Below are positions 1-6,933 of a stretch of 64,000 bases of DNA, piece after piece. This DNA is from Corynebacterium heidelbergense. Lineage in GTDB: Bacteria > Actinomycetota > Actinomycetes > Mycobacteriales > Mycobacteriaceae. The number at the start of each line of letters is the position of its first letter. Within the stretch, counting starts at the first letter, position 1. A program made the position numbers and the translations under genes. The notes under the pieces are model-generated. The model was given only the letters and a program-made list of their open reading frames with translations, was not told the DNA's origin and ran no database searches. The stretch covers positions 682,001-746,000 of the forward strand of contig NZ_CP063191.1 of NCBI RefSeq assembly GCF_028609845.1, read 5' to 3'.

Positions 1-1011
1 GCGGGCGTCGACGATTTCGCAGACCGGCGTGCCGTCGGCGGCTTCACCGGCGGCGGCGATGACGGATATCGAGCGGTCGAACGCGGTGGCCACCCCGAAA
101 GCGACCTCGGCGGCGGGGGCCATGGTGGCGGTCTCGGTGAGTACGCGGGCGAGCACGTCCGAGCTGAACACCGCTACACGGGTCTGTGTGCGCACGTTGG
201 CGTAGGCGCGGGCGAACTCGGCGGGCTTCATCCGACCGGCGGCGGTGCGCACCGTCTCCGGTTCGATCGTGTGGCCCACCGCCGGGTGGGCGCGGATGAC
301 TGCCTCAATGTCGCTAGGGTCATGGCCCTCGGGTAAGCCCCAGTCGATGATCGCGGTATGCGGGTCCTCGGCGGCGCGGGCGGCGTCCACGATGGCGTGC
401 CACCACGTGGACCGGGCGTCACCCATCGTGGAGAGGTAGATCGTCTGCGCATTCGGGCGCGTGTTCTGCGTGGGCTGGATGGCCTGGATGAGCCCGTCGC
501 CCTGGACTTCCGAGAATGCCCACGGCTCGTCGATGAGGTTGAGGTCGGACTGCTCGGAGTGCAGTGACGTGTCCGTCGGCGGGTGCGGGCGGAACTGCGA
601 ATGAATCGCGGGGAAGATCAGGCGGGTATCGCCCGCGCCGCGCTTCACAGCCACGGTGGGGGATAGCAGCCGCTCGGCGTCGACGGCCATGTCTTCGAGG
701 AACCGTTCCCGGGCGATCTGGCCGGTCTGGGCTGTGTACCAGACCTTGCCGTTCGGTGTGATCAGAGTTCGGTGAAGCCCGGCGGCCAGCACGAGCGCGG
801 TCTTTCCAGACTGGCGCGGCACGGTGATGACCACCGTCTTGTAGTGGAACCGGCCCCGGTCATCGACTTCCAGCGCCACGTCGAGGGCCTGGCGCTGCCA
901 CGGCATGCACGCCCGGCCCATCATCGCCGAGAGTTTCGCGGCCTTAGCTCCGAGGGTGCGGCGGCGGTAGTCGCGGGGCGTGTGGAACCGGGGGACTGCC
1001 TCACTCATCAT
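1..1011 (-). CDS. Phage terminase large subunit (partial, runs off left edge)
   Basis: This is the DNA-packaging ATPase/nuclease of a tailed phage. The minus strand reads openly from an ATG at 1011 to the window edge, giving 337 codons without a stop. The N-terminal ATPase domain has a Walker A-like motif PRQSGKT at about residues 65-71, and a Walker B-like LNLIDEPW follows further on. The C-terminal nuclease domain is only begun, and the 3' end lies outside the window. The start overlaps the end of the small-subunit candidate by 11 bases, the usual terminase pair arrangement. ATG codons at 1011 and 1008 are both possible starts. Structural genes would be expected further left. Confidence 0.9.
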   Translation of the reverse strand, partial: MMSEAVPRFHTPRDYRRRTLGAKAAKLSAMMGRACMPWQRQALDVALEVDDRGRFHYKTVVITVPRQSGKTALVLAAGLHRTLITPNGKVWYTAQTGQIARERFLEDMAVDAERLLSPTVAVKRGAGDTRLIFPAIHSQFRPHPPTDTSLHSEQSDLNLIDEPWAFSEVQGDGLIQAIQPTQNTRPNAQTIYLSTMGDARSTWWHAIVDAARAAEDPHTAIIDWGLPEGHDPSDIEAVIRAHPAVGHTIEPETVRTAAGRMKPAEFARAYANVRTQTRVAVFSSDVLARVLTETATMAPAAEVAFGVATAFDRSISVIAAAGEAADGTPVCEIVDAR

Positions 1012-1426
1012 CGCCGCCGAAGCACCGAAGCTCGGCGCGGTCCTCGGCGGGCGCGGGGTCGGCGGCATCCGCAGCGGCCAGATCGTCGATCAGGGCGGCG
1101 ATCTTGTCCTCGGTCTGGGTCTGGCGACTGTCAGGGGTCATCCGCGCCTCTCGAAGCCCCTCCACCATCGCGGGGATCACCTTCGACGGCCCGTAGGGCT
1201 GGTTCTGTGCTTCGTGGCTGTCGAGCTCCCACGCCCCGGCCAGCAGCACGGTCGCTAGCCCGTCGTCGATCCGGTCGATCAGGCCGGCGTCACGGGCGGC
1301 GGACAGCGCCCCGGCCATGGCACGGGAGTGGCGGCCCCCATCGAGGCGCTGCGAATCCTTCGTGGTGGGCGGGTCGAATAGATGGGCCTGGCCATGGCCG
1401 GGCGTTCGCGGGTCCTGTCTGGGCAA
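1001..1426 (-). CDS. Probable phage terminase small subunit
   Basis: 141 residues. No signature motif is certain. The gene lies immediately upstream of, and overlaps, the terminase large subunit, and it is preceded by an HNH gene and a gap suited to a cos site. This is the normal place for the DNA-recognising small subunit. The protein has a basic, proline-rich N-terminus, a helical middle and an acidic end (GGDDE). The function is inferred from position and size; it could be another packaging accessory protein. Confidence 0.6.
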   Translation of the reverse strand: MPRQDPRTPGHGQAHLFDPPTTKDSQRLDGGRHSRAMAGALSAARDAGLIDRIDDGLATVLLAGAWELDSHEAQNQPYGPSKVIPAMVEGLREARMTPDSRQTQTEDKIAALIDDLAAADAADPAPAEDRAELRCFGGDDE

Positions 1427-1591
1427 AACCGGCTCCTTCCTGGGCTTTCCCGGGGATGTACCTCCCCCGGGGGCTGAATTTTGCTTGAAAAAAGGGCAGG
1501 GGCGCGCGGGACTTCCTGGCCCCGTCTGACCTAAAAAAACCGCAGGTCAGACGGGGTTTTCGCTTTTCGCGCGTTTTCGCAGGTCAGAGAC
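1427..1591. other. Possible cos/packaging region with inverted and direct repeats
   Basis: A non-coding 165-bp stretch between the HNH gene and the terminase genes. It contains a perfect 13-bp inverted repeat (1520-1532 and 1544-1556, 11-nt loop), a 10-bp direct repeat cgcaggtcag at 1541-1550 and 1579-1588, and a small hairpin aggtc-aga-gacct at 1581-1593. On the plus strand the large inverted repeat is followed by ttttcgctttt and could be a terminator, but the surrounding genes lie on the minus strand. In many actinophages the cos site and its terminase-binding repeats sit in exactly this place. No overhang sequence can be proven here. Confidence 0.4.
1520..1556. repeat. Perfect 13-bp inverted repeat upstream of terminase
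   Basis: Arms at 1520-1532 and 1544-1556 match perfectly around an A-rich 11-nt loop. In plus-strand RNA it is followed by a U-rich run and would act as an intrinsic terminator. In the direction of the neighbouring genes it lacks a U tail. A terminase-binding element is an alternative. Confidence 0.7.
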
Positions 1592-1861
1592 CTACCAACG
1601 TCGCGATGGTGGAGCTCGCGAAGGCAGTGGATGCGCCGCGCGCCACTGCTCTAGCGGCATATCGCGGCGCGCGCTGTTGCAGCGGCGGTGCGCTGGTCGC
1701 AGGTTCGCCAGATCGTCGGTGCCACCGTGCGCACGCGGTATCACGTGGTCCGGTGAGTCAGCTCCGGGCATGCCGCATAGGTGGCAGGTGGTGCCGTAGT
1801 GAGCCAGCACGGCCGCGCGTAGCGCTGCCACCCGGCGGCCACCCCACCCCCCGGTAGTCAT
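1592..1861 (-). CDS. Phage HNH endonuclease
   Basis: 89 residues, a small free-standing HNH nuclease. It shows the zinc-type layout: CHLC, then DHVIPRAHGG with the catalytic histidine, then NLRPAHRRCN with the second histidine and final cysteine. HNH proteins next to terminases are known in phages to help the terminase cut cohesive-end sites, and this one sits directly before the small-subunit candidate. Its ATG overlaps the stop of the WhiB-like gene (ATGA), so the two are translationally coupled. Confidence 0.9.
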   Translation of the reverse strand: MTTGGWGGRRVAALRAAVLAHYGTTCHLCGMPGADSPDHVIPRAHGGTDDLANLRPAHRRCNSARRDMPLEQWRAAHPLPSRAPPSRRW

Positions 1862-2151
1862 GGCCCCACCCCCGCTATCGCCCGTAGGCGGGTGAACGCC
1901 ATACGGCGGCGCACCTTGTTACCGGCCCGCTCTGGTACTGGCACCCCGGCCCGTATCACGCCCTCGGCGCGGGTGGCCAGCGCGTCGGCGGCGCACTCGC
2001 GTTGCACCGGGCATTCCCGGCATAGCTCGGCGGCGTAGCGGTGGATCGCGCCAAGATTGCGCCCGCGCGTAGGGGAAGCGTCGATCAGGGCGGCATCCAC
2101 GCCATGGCACGCGGCGCGGTCCATCCACTCGGTGCCGGGGCGGATCATCAT
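1858..2151 (-). CDS. Phage-encoded WhiB-like iron-sulphur regulator
   Basis: 97 residues when started at the ATG at 2151, which has a G-rich Shine-Dalgarno and overlaps the preceding stop. Four cysteines fit the WhiB [4Fe-4S] pattern: C15, then C44-x2-C47-x5-C53 in LCRECPVQREC. The usual G-[VI]-W-G-G turn is replaced by GVIRAG, and the basic C-terminus (NKVRRRMAFTRLR) fits DNA contact. WhiB proteins are restricted to actinobacteria and their phages, where they bind the principal sigma factor. Here it may redirect host transcription or tune lysogeny. An upstream in-frame start at 2208 is less likely. Confidence 0.85.
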   Translation of the reverse strand: MMIRPGTEWMDRAACHGVDAALIDASPTRGRNLGAIHRYAAELCRECPVQRECAADALATRAEGVIRAGVPVPERAGNKVRRRMAFTRLRAIAGVGP

Positions 2152-2303
2152 GCGATTCCCCCCCGGCGTAGGGCGCGGGCATGCTGCGCCCGCGCGATTG
2201 CTTCCCACCTCGACCAGTCACCACGGGCCGGGCGGTAAAGCCGCTCGGTCGGTAGCTTCGTCTCAATCACGCGGGACCGGGCGGCGCGGCGGGCGCGGCT
2301 CAT
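2148..2303 (-). CDS. Small basic phage protein, 51 residues
   Basis: A short reading frame that fits exactly between its neighbours. Its ATG at 2303 overlaps the stop of the 149-residue gene (ATGA), and its TGA overlaps the ATG of the WhiB-like gene. The product is rich in arginine and alanine with the central motif RLYRPARGDWSRWEAIARAQHAR. No family is recognised. The double four-base overlap within a polycistronic unit is the main reason to believe that it is translated. Confidence 0.6.
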   Translation of the reverse strand: MSRARRAARSRVIETKLPTERLYRPARGDWSRWEAIARAQHARALRRGGIA

Positions 2304-2749
2304 GCGCGGCTCCACGCCAGCGGGCGGGTATTGCCGTACCGGTCCCGTCCTAGCTTGCCCAGAATCTCCAGGGCGTCGTCGTCGTCCATCATCTCGGTGT
2401 CGATGTACTGGTCTGTCTCTTCCTGGATTTCCTCGGCGGCGTCCATCGCGGCGTACGTACCCACGGCGCTCGGGTCCTCCAGGCAGGCGCGGGCGAATTC
2501 CTCCAGGTGAACGTCATCGACGTGATTGGCTGGCCAGCGGGCATTGTCCATGCACGCGGACCAGAACGCTTGTAGCGGGGTCATCTCCTGGCCGCCGTCG
2601 AAGCGGGGGAGCTCCACGGTGAAGCCCTCGGCGGTGGACGTGGTGATTCGGCGGGCGATTGATTCGGTGTCGTACCAGAGTGGGTCAATCCCCATGTGGG
2701 CTAGCTGGCGCGTGAACTCTTCGATGGTGGGGAAGTGGGTAGTGGTCAT
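2300..2749 (-). CDS. Hypothetical phage protein, 149 residues
   Basis: Start chosen at the ATG at 2749, which has AAAGGA eight bases upstream; the longer frame to 2851 has a proline-rich, uncharacteristic N-terminus. The protein is acidic, with an aspartate cluster (MMDDDDA) near the C-terminus, and begins MTTTHFPTIEEF. No transmembrane segment or known domain is visible. It is first in a coupled run with the 51-residue protein, the WhiB-like protein and HNH. An early-phage accessory role is possible but unproven. Confidence 0.75.
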   Translation of the reverse strand: MTTTHFPTIEEFTRQLAHMGIDPLWYDTESIARRITTSTAEGFTVELPRFDGGQEMTPLQAFWSACMDNARWPANHVDDVHLEEFARACLEDPSAVGTYAAMDAAEEIQEETDQYIDTEMMDDDDALEILGKLGRDRYGNTRPLAWSRA

Positions 2750-2881
2750 GGTGGGGTCCTTTCGGGGAAGCGGAAGCAGGGGGGGGGCTGCTCCGGTTGA
2801 GTGAGGGAGGGCGGGAAGTGGGCGCGGGTGGCCCTTAAGTGGTTTGGACACTTAGGGACCACCACACTGGCCGTCCGTCTA

Positions 2882-2905
2882 TCGGTCGGTCGGTTGGTCG
2901 TCGGT
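2882..2905. repeat. Short tandem cggt-type repeats
   Basis: The run consists of three cggt units followed by tggt, cgt and cggt. It lies in the 386-bp gap between phage genes (2750-3135), just before the structured element. It could be protein-binding iterons or a chance low-complexity patch. Confidence 0.4.
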
Positions 2906-2947
2906 ATGCGCCGCCTGGAATGGCGGTAAGTGTGCGGCCGGGGATTA

Positions 2948-3040
2948 CTCGGCTGCCGAGACTGGCTAAGACGGTTCGATAGCCCACGCCACCACGGCGT
3001 GCCTAGTCCGAGTTCGCCTTTACCTAGGTCGAACCGTCTT
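2948..3040. other. Three-way-junction inverted-repeat element in phage early region
   Basis: The only substantial gap in the prophage early operon (2750-3135) contains nested perfect inverted repeats. The outer stem pairs 2968-2979 with 3029-3040 (12 bp). Inside it lie hairpin 2985-2990/2996-3001 (6 bp, 5-nt loop) and hairpin 3002-3006/3024-3028 (5 bp, 17-nt loop). These abut one another and the closing stem, giving a 73-nt three-way junction. A further hairpin ctcgg-ctg-ccgag lies at 2948-2960. It is not a tRNA: there is no anticodon arm or TPsiC arm in the right place. A structured small RNA, a replication origin or a protein-binding cruciform are all possible. Confidence 0.55.
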
Positions 3041-3135
3041 TCGGAATGGGAAGCAATCCCGCTCTAACCGGGGACAGCACCGCTGGTGAGGCGGCCACCG
3101 CGCATTACGCCACGCGGTCAGGGCGATCGGGGGGC

Positions 3136-3591
3136 TTAGACCAGTGCGGTGGTCTGTTGCATGTGGGAAGTCAGAACCTCCAGCGCGGCGGTCGCCCGCT
3201 CGTAGCGCTGTTCGGAATCGGCGGCGCACTCACGGGCCGCTTCGGCGTCCTCTGTACGGCCAGCGGCGGCATGAGTTTCAGCCGCTTGGCGGAACGTGTG
3301 AGATAGGTTCTCTTGCTGGTAGGCGAGCTTTCGCAGCTCTCGTAGCGCGGCGTACTCTTTCGCAAAGCTTTTGTCGGTCTCTCTAGCGGCGCGGCGTGCC
3401 AGCATGACGGTGCGCTGGCGCTTACGGGCGGCGCTGATCACGGTCTGAATTGTGTCCGCGCATTGCTCCCAGATACCGGCTAGGTCGTCGCTATCGGCGG
3501 CGCGGGCGGCATGCGCGTGGCGCTGCCAGTCGGTGACCACACGGGACAGTTCGGAGGTGGCCACGGTGGGGAACTTGCTGGGGTGGGTCAT
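3136..3591 (-). CDS. Hypothetical phage protein, 151 residues, helical
   Basis: A largely alpha-helical protein rich in Ala, Arg, Glu and Gln, with heptad-like stretches over residues 55-140 that suggest a coiled coil. No recognised domain. Its ATG at 3591 overlaps the stop of the small membrane protein (ATGA), which implies coupled translation. It is the last gene before the structured gap at 2750-3135. Confidence 0.75.
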   Translation of the reverse strand: MTHPSKFPTVATSELSRVVTDWQRHAHAARAADSDDLAGIWEQCADTIQTVISAARKRQRTVMLARRAARETDKSFAKEYAALRELRKLAYQQENLSHTFRQAAETHAAAGRTEDAEAARECAADSEQRYERATAALEVLTSHMQQTTALV

Positions 3592-3767
3592 TCGTCATCT
3601 CCTCGGCTGGCCGCCTCGAACGCCAGTGCGCCGAGGGAAGCGGCGGCTAGCAGAATCGCGGTGCGGGGCCCGGGTAGGTAGAACGCGCCGCCTAGTAGCG
3701 CGGACATTGATAGGGCGATGGTGCCGCGCTGTAGCCAGCGGGGCGGTTCCAGTACGTGGGTAGTCAT
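3588..3767 (-). CDS. Small phage membrane protein, 59 residues
   Basis: Start at the ATG at 3767, preceded by a strong GAGGAGGT ribosome site. Two hydrophobic segments, about residues 18-32 and 35-52, with a short Pro-Gly turn between (YLPGPRTA) and an acidic tail (RGDDE), predict a two-pass hairpin in the cytoplasmic membrane. No family recognised. Small membrane proteins in prophage early regions are often superinfection-exclusion or lysis-related, but nothing here decides between these. Confidence 0.7.
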   Translation of the reverse strand: MTTHVLEPPRWLQRGTIALSMSALLGGAFYLPGPRTAILLAAASLGALAFEAASRGDDE

Positions 3768-3871
3768 GCGGCTACCTCCTCGCATGGCGCGTAGCGGTCG
3801 GGGTTATCGGCGTGGAGCTCACCGGCCGGTCTATCCACGCCGGGGTGTAGCCGCTCGAAATCACCGGCCAC
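3764..3871 (-). CDS. Possible 35-residue phage protein
   Basis: A GTG at 3871 opens a short frame just inside the end of the 122-residue gene. It closes with a TGA that overlaps the ATG of the small membrane protein. The nearly perfect packing between two real genes and the coupling overlap support it. The product is hydrophilic with a single cysteine near the C-terminus. It may instead be only the leader carrying the GAGGAGGT site of the next gene. Confidence 0.35.
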   Translation of the reverse strand: MAGDFERLHPGVDRPAGELHADNPDRYAPCEEVAA

Positions 3872-4229
3872 TGCGTCCAGCCTTCGCGCGGACCTCCCGG
3901 TATTGGCGGTGTTGTTCGCGATCACGGGAGATTTCCAGTCCTTCGCCGATCACGGGTTCGACGTTGGTGGTCAACCGCAGCTCAATCTCGTAGATCCCAC
4001 CCGAGTATGGGTTGGTGATCTTTGCCGGTGCCAGGATGAGATCGCCGGGGATGAGGATGTTGTCCGGGTCATCGGCGAAAGCCACGCCGTCGAAGGTCAG
4101 CAACAGAGCCCGGTCTTCGGGGGCTTTGCTGGCTGGACGTTCCCGGGACAATTTCTCGCGAAGGTTCTCGGCAATTAGGTCGGAGAGTTCATCAACGCTC
4201 ACGGGGTAGCGCGGTGAGTCATCAGTCAT
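3861..4229 (-). CDS. Hypothetical phage protein, 122 residues
   Basis: ATG at 4229 with AAGGAA upstream. The N-terminal third is charged and helical (VDELSDLIAENLREKL). The middle is beta-rich (NILIPGDLILAPAKI) and the C-terminus is very basic. No domain recognised. It is the first gene of the leftward run that continues through the membrane protein, and it diverges from the acidic plus-strand gene at 4287. Confidence 0.75.
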   Translation of the reverse strand: MTDDSPRYPVSVDELSDLIAENLREKLSRERPASKAPEDRALLLTFDGVAFADDPDNILIPGDLILAPAKITNPYSGGIYEIELRLTTNVEPVIGEGLEISRDREQHRQYREVRAKAGRSGR

Positions 4230-4286
4230 GGTTGTTCCTTAGAGTGGTGGGGTAGTTTGCCTAGAGACGGGAAGGGGGTGAACAGC

Positions 4287-4442
4287 ATGGGTAACCAGAA
4301 CTGGGGTGACATCCCGAAGGATCAGAAATGGGAGGATGTCAACCCGAAGCAGACGTACAAAGACCTGGAAGATCAGGATGTCGATACGTCGAAGCCTCGC
4401 GATGTCATTGAGTGCTGGATGGACGAAGATGACAACGAGTAG
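4287..4442 (+). CDS. Small acidic plus-strand protein, 51 residues
   Basis: ATG at 4287 with a clear AAGGGGG ribosome site. The product is strongly hydrophilic and acidic, begins MGNQNWGDIPKDQKW and ends WMDEDDNE, and has no membrane segment. It is transcribed against the direction of the early genes and is closed by its own hairpin terminator at 4452-4477. A single gene with its own signals on the opposite strand is typical of phage morons expressed in the lysogen. No function can be assigned from sequence. Confidence 0.65.
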   Translation: MGNQNWGDIPKDQKWEDVNPKQTYKDLEDQDVDTSKPRDVIECWMDEDDNE

Positions 4443-4451
4443 GACCAGGTA

Positions 4452-4477
4452 GCCCTCGGCGTTCCAGCGCCGGGGGC
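4452..4477. terminator. Hairpin terminator between convergent phage genes
   Basis: Ten-bp GC-rich stem (4452-4461 with 4468-4477, one G-T wobble) and a 6-nt loop. It lies between the end of the acidic plus-strand gene and the stop codon of the minus-strand HTH gene and could serve both. The U tract is short. Confidence 0.55.
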
Positions 4478-4660
4478 TTACCCCTTGCATGTTTCCCCCT
4501 CGGCAATCCGGTCAATCACGTCAGGATCAAACAGATATGCCCCTGAATTCGGTAAGCGCACTGCAAACGGGAGGTGCCCTTTCCGCACGCGCCACGTCAC
4601 TGTGGAGTAGGGAACGCCGAGGCGTTCAGCTACCTCTTTTGTCGTTAGTGGCCGGGGCAT
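4478..4660 (-). CDS. Excisionase/Cro-like helix-turn-helix protein
   Basis: 60 residues, almost entirely a MerR/excisionase-type HTH: LTTKEVAERLGVPYSTV followed by WRVRKGHLP and a short C-terminal wing (YLFDPDVIDRIAEG). Such proteins bend attachment-site DNA as recombination directionality factors or act as Cro-like repressors. It diverges from the XRE repressor across a 121-bp operator-like region, the position of cro/xis in temperate actinophages. Which role it plays cannot be told from sequence alone. Confidence 0.8.
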   Translation of the reverse strand: MPRPLTTKEVAERLGVPYSTVTWRVRKGHLPFAVRLPNSGAYLFDPDVIDRIAEGETCKG

Positions 4661-4781
4661 GAACTAGAAGTTAGCGCAATCACTAGAAGTTCCGCAACCA
4701 CAATTTAGTGAACTAGCTAAATTCATCCGCTCTAGGTGTGTCTCATTGCTAGAATCTGCGCTGGTGGGTAGAGTTAGCGAC
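4661..4781. promoter_or_regulatory. Divergent immunity-region promoter/operator
   Basis: AT-richer intergenic region between the divergent HTH gene and the repressor gene. A 10-bp direct repeat actagaagtt occurs at 4664-4673 and 4682-4691, an 18-bp period, which places the copies on nearly the same DNA face. Related ctag-containing words recur at 4712-4718 (ctagcta) and 4731-4736. A good -10 (TAGAAT, 4750-4755) precedes the repressor ATG by about 27 bp, implying a very short leader. On the other strand TTGCGG and CTAACT with 17-bp spacing could serve the HTH gene. The repressor is the natural ligand for the repeats. Confidence 0.5.
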
Positions 4782-5125
<344 letters not shown>

Positions 5126-5583
5126 AAAGCGGAACACGATTGCTCTCGCGGAGACGGTAGCGCGAGGGCGTGTGCAACGAGAAAGAACTATAGCCCGCCT
5201 TGTGCTACGCAGCCAAATCAGCAGCTCCCGGCACTTCTTGGTTCATCCGGCGGGGCGCGTTCTCCCGCGGGGGGAGTGGAGGGGCGCTGGGTGAGGGTGG
5301 CGTCCTCAAGAGAAAACACATTGCCACCCCAGGCACCCGGCAATCGCCCCACGGCTTTCCGCCGGGCTGCAAACTCGCTGCGTAACGGTTTGGACACAAG
5401 TGCGCCGAAAAGCACCGTGATCGTAGCCACAGGCGCCGTCGTGGGTTTAAGGTTCCAAGAGTACGTCAGTAAGCCCCCTGGCCGCCGCCGGAAACTGCTC
5501 AAGCTGTGCAAAGACCTCGTGAGATGCCCAGCGCTGTGCACGCCCGGGGGCGGCCAGACACATCGACACGAGCTTGGAGCACC
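5126..5583. other. Intergenic region without recognised gene
   Basis: 458 bp separating tRNA-Lys from the transpeptidase gene. It includes an imperfect stem ctcgcg/cgcgag near 5145-5165 in the tRNA leader and GC-rich non-coding sequence. Promoters for both flanking genes must lie here but no convincing hexamers stand out. In-frame extension of the transpeptidase to 5506 is possible but has no ribosome site. Confidence 0.5.
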
Positions 5584-6888
5584 ATGCCGCTAACCGGACC
5601 CCGCCAGCACCCAACCAGCCGCGCAAACCAGCGCCGTCTGGCGCTGTGGCGGAGGCAAACACCGGCGGCGTTCGAAACCCAGGCCGCCGGCACCCAGGCC
5701 CCCAAAACCCAGGCCCGCAAAGCCCCCGCCGTGACGATCGCTGCCCTCCTCGCCACCGGCGGCCTCCTAGCAGGCTGCACTGTCGGCGACCACGGCCAGG
5801 ACAACTCCGGCAACGCCGGCAGCTCCGCCAAGCCCGGCGACGAAGCCGGCAGCATCAAGGCGAACATCAAAGACAAGGCCAAGGCCGCCGACGTCAACGA
5901 GCCTGTCACGGTCACCGCCGATGAGAAACTGGACTCCGTCAAACTCACCAACGACGCTGGCCAGGACGTCGCCGGAACCTACAACCAGGACCACACCAAA
6001 TGGACCGCCAACGAAAAGCTCGGCTTCGGCCGCCAGTACAAGCTCGCCGTCAAGGCCGGGGAGCACAAACTAAACAACTCCTTTACCACTGTTAGCCCGG
6101 ACTACCAGGTCAGTTCCAGCCTCGCCCCGGTGGAGGGGGCGACCGTCGGCGTGGGCCAGGTCATCGCCATCCGCTTCGACTCGGTCATCGAAGACCGCAA
6201 AGCCGCCGAAAAGGCCATCAAGATCGAGACTGACCCGCAGGTGGAAGGCGCCTTCTACTGGATCAACGGGCAGGAAGTGCGGTGGCGCCCGAAGGAGTAC
6301 TGGAAGCCCGGCACCAAGGTGAAGATCAAGGCCAACCTCTACGGCACCAAGCTCGGCGACGGGATGTACGGCGCCGAGGATCTTTCCGCCAACTTCACCA
6401 TCGGCGACGACGTGCGGGCCATCGTGGACAACAACTCGAAGACCATGAAGATTTACCGGAACGGCAACTTGCTGCAGACGATGCCCGTCTCCTTGGGCAC
6501 TGACGGTGGCCGATGGGCCACCCCGAACGGCATCTACCGCGTCGGCGAGCAGAACGAGTCCCTCATCATGGACTCCGCCACCTTCGGTCTCCCGCAGTCC
6601 CAGGGCGGCTACCGGACCCCCGTGCAATTCGCAACGCAGTTAAGCTACTCCGGTATCTATATCCACGCCGCGCCGTGGTCCGTGTGGGCGCAGGGCAGCC
6701 AGAACACCTCCCACGGCTGCGTGAACGTCTCCACGCAGGACGCCCAGTGGGTCTTCAACAACATGAAGCGTGGCGACATCGTGGAGATCAAAAACACCGG
6801 AGGTGGCCAGCTCGATGGCACCGACGGCCTTGGCGACTGGAACATCGACTGGGCGACGTGGACCAAGGGAAACCCGGCGCAGGGATGA
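5584..6888 (+). CDS. L,D-transpeptidase lipoprotein (Ig-like plus YkuD)
   Basis: 434 residues. It makes 3-3 cross-links in peptidoglycan at the outer face of the membrane. Start at the ATG at 5584, with GGAG 5 bases upstream. A long basic N-terminus leads to a hydrophobic segment and lipobox LLAGC, with the lipidated cysteine at residue 65, followed by a Gly/Ser/Asp-rich linker. Two Ig-like domains follow (about residues 85-270), and the YkuD catalytic domain runs from about 275 with the signature SHGCVNVS, catalytic Cys379. This is the layout of the mycobacterial LdtMt2 family. The C-terminal GNPAQG is duplicated just downstream out of frame with the gene. Monocistronic, or with the copper chaperone 45 bp on. 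Confidence 0.96.
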   Translation: MPLTGPRQHPTSRANQRRLALWRRQTPAAFETQAAGTQAPKTQARKAPAVTIAALLATGGLLAGCTVGDHGQDNSGNAGSSAKPGDEAGSIKANIKDKAKAADVNEPVTVTADEKLDSVKLTNDAGQDVAGTYNQDHTKWTANEKLGFGRQYKLAVKAGEHKLNNSFTTVSPDYQVSSSLAPVEGATVGVGQVIAIRFDSVIEDRKAAEKAIKIETDPQVEGAFYWINGQEVRWRPKEYWKPGTKVKIKANLYGTKLGDGMYGAEDLSANFTIGDDVRAIVDNNSKTMKIYRNGNLLQTMPVSLGTDGGRWATPNGIYRVGEQNESLIMDSATFGLPQSQGGYRTPVQFATQLSYSGIYIHAAPWSVWAQGSQNTSHGCVNVSTQDAQWVFNNMKRGDIVEIKNTGGGQLDGTDGLGDWNIDWATWTKGNPAQG

Positions 6889-6917
6889 ACGGGGCAGTGA
6901 CTGGAAACCCGGCGCAG
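6868..6917. repeat. 15-bp direct repeat at the transpeptidase 3' end
   Basis: ggaaacccggcgcag occurs at 6868-6882, inside the last codons, and again at 6903-6917 after the stop, a 35-bp period. The second copy is also followed by a tga, so the tail of the gene looks tandemly duplicated. Confidence 0.8.
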
Positions 6918-6933
6918 CAATGAGAGGAGCGCA

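Noticed and set aside
1919..2266. A minus-strand 115-residue frame overlapping the WhiB-like gene
   Set aside because: Would need a TTG start and displaces a gene with conserved cysteines.
2968..3040. The 73-nt inverted-repeat element as a tRNA
   Set aside because: The length fits, but there is no 7-bp anticodon loop with U33 and no TPsiC arm in the correct place.
4239..4490. A minus-strand 83-residue hydrophobic frame overlapping the acidic phage gene
   Set aside because: No start signals; the plus-strand frame has a clear ribosome site and terminator.
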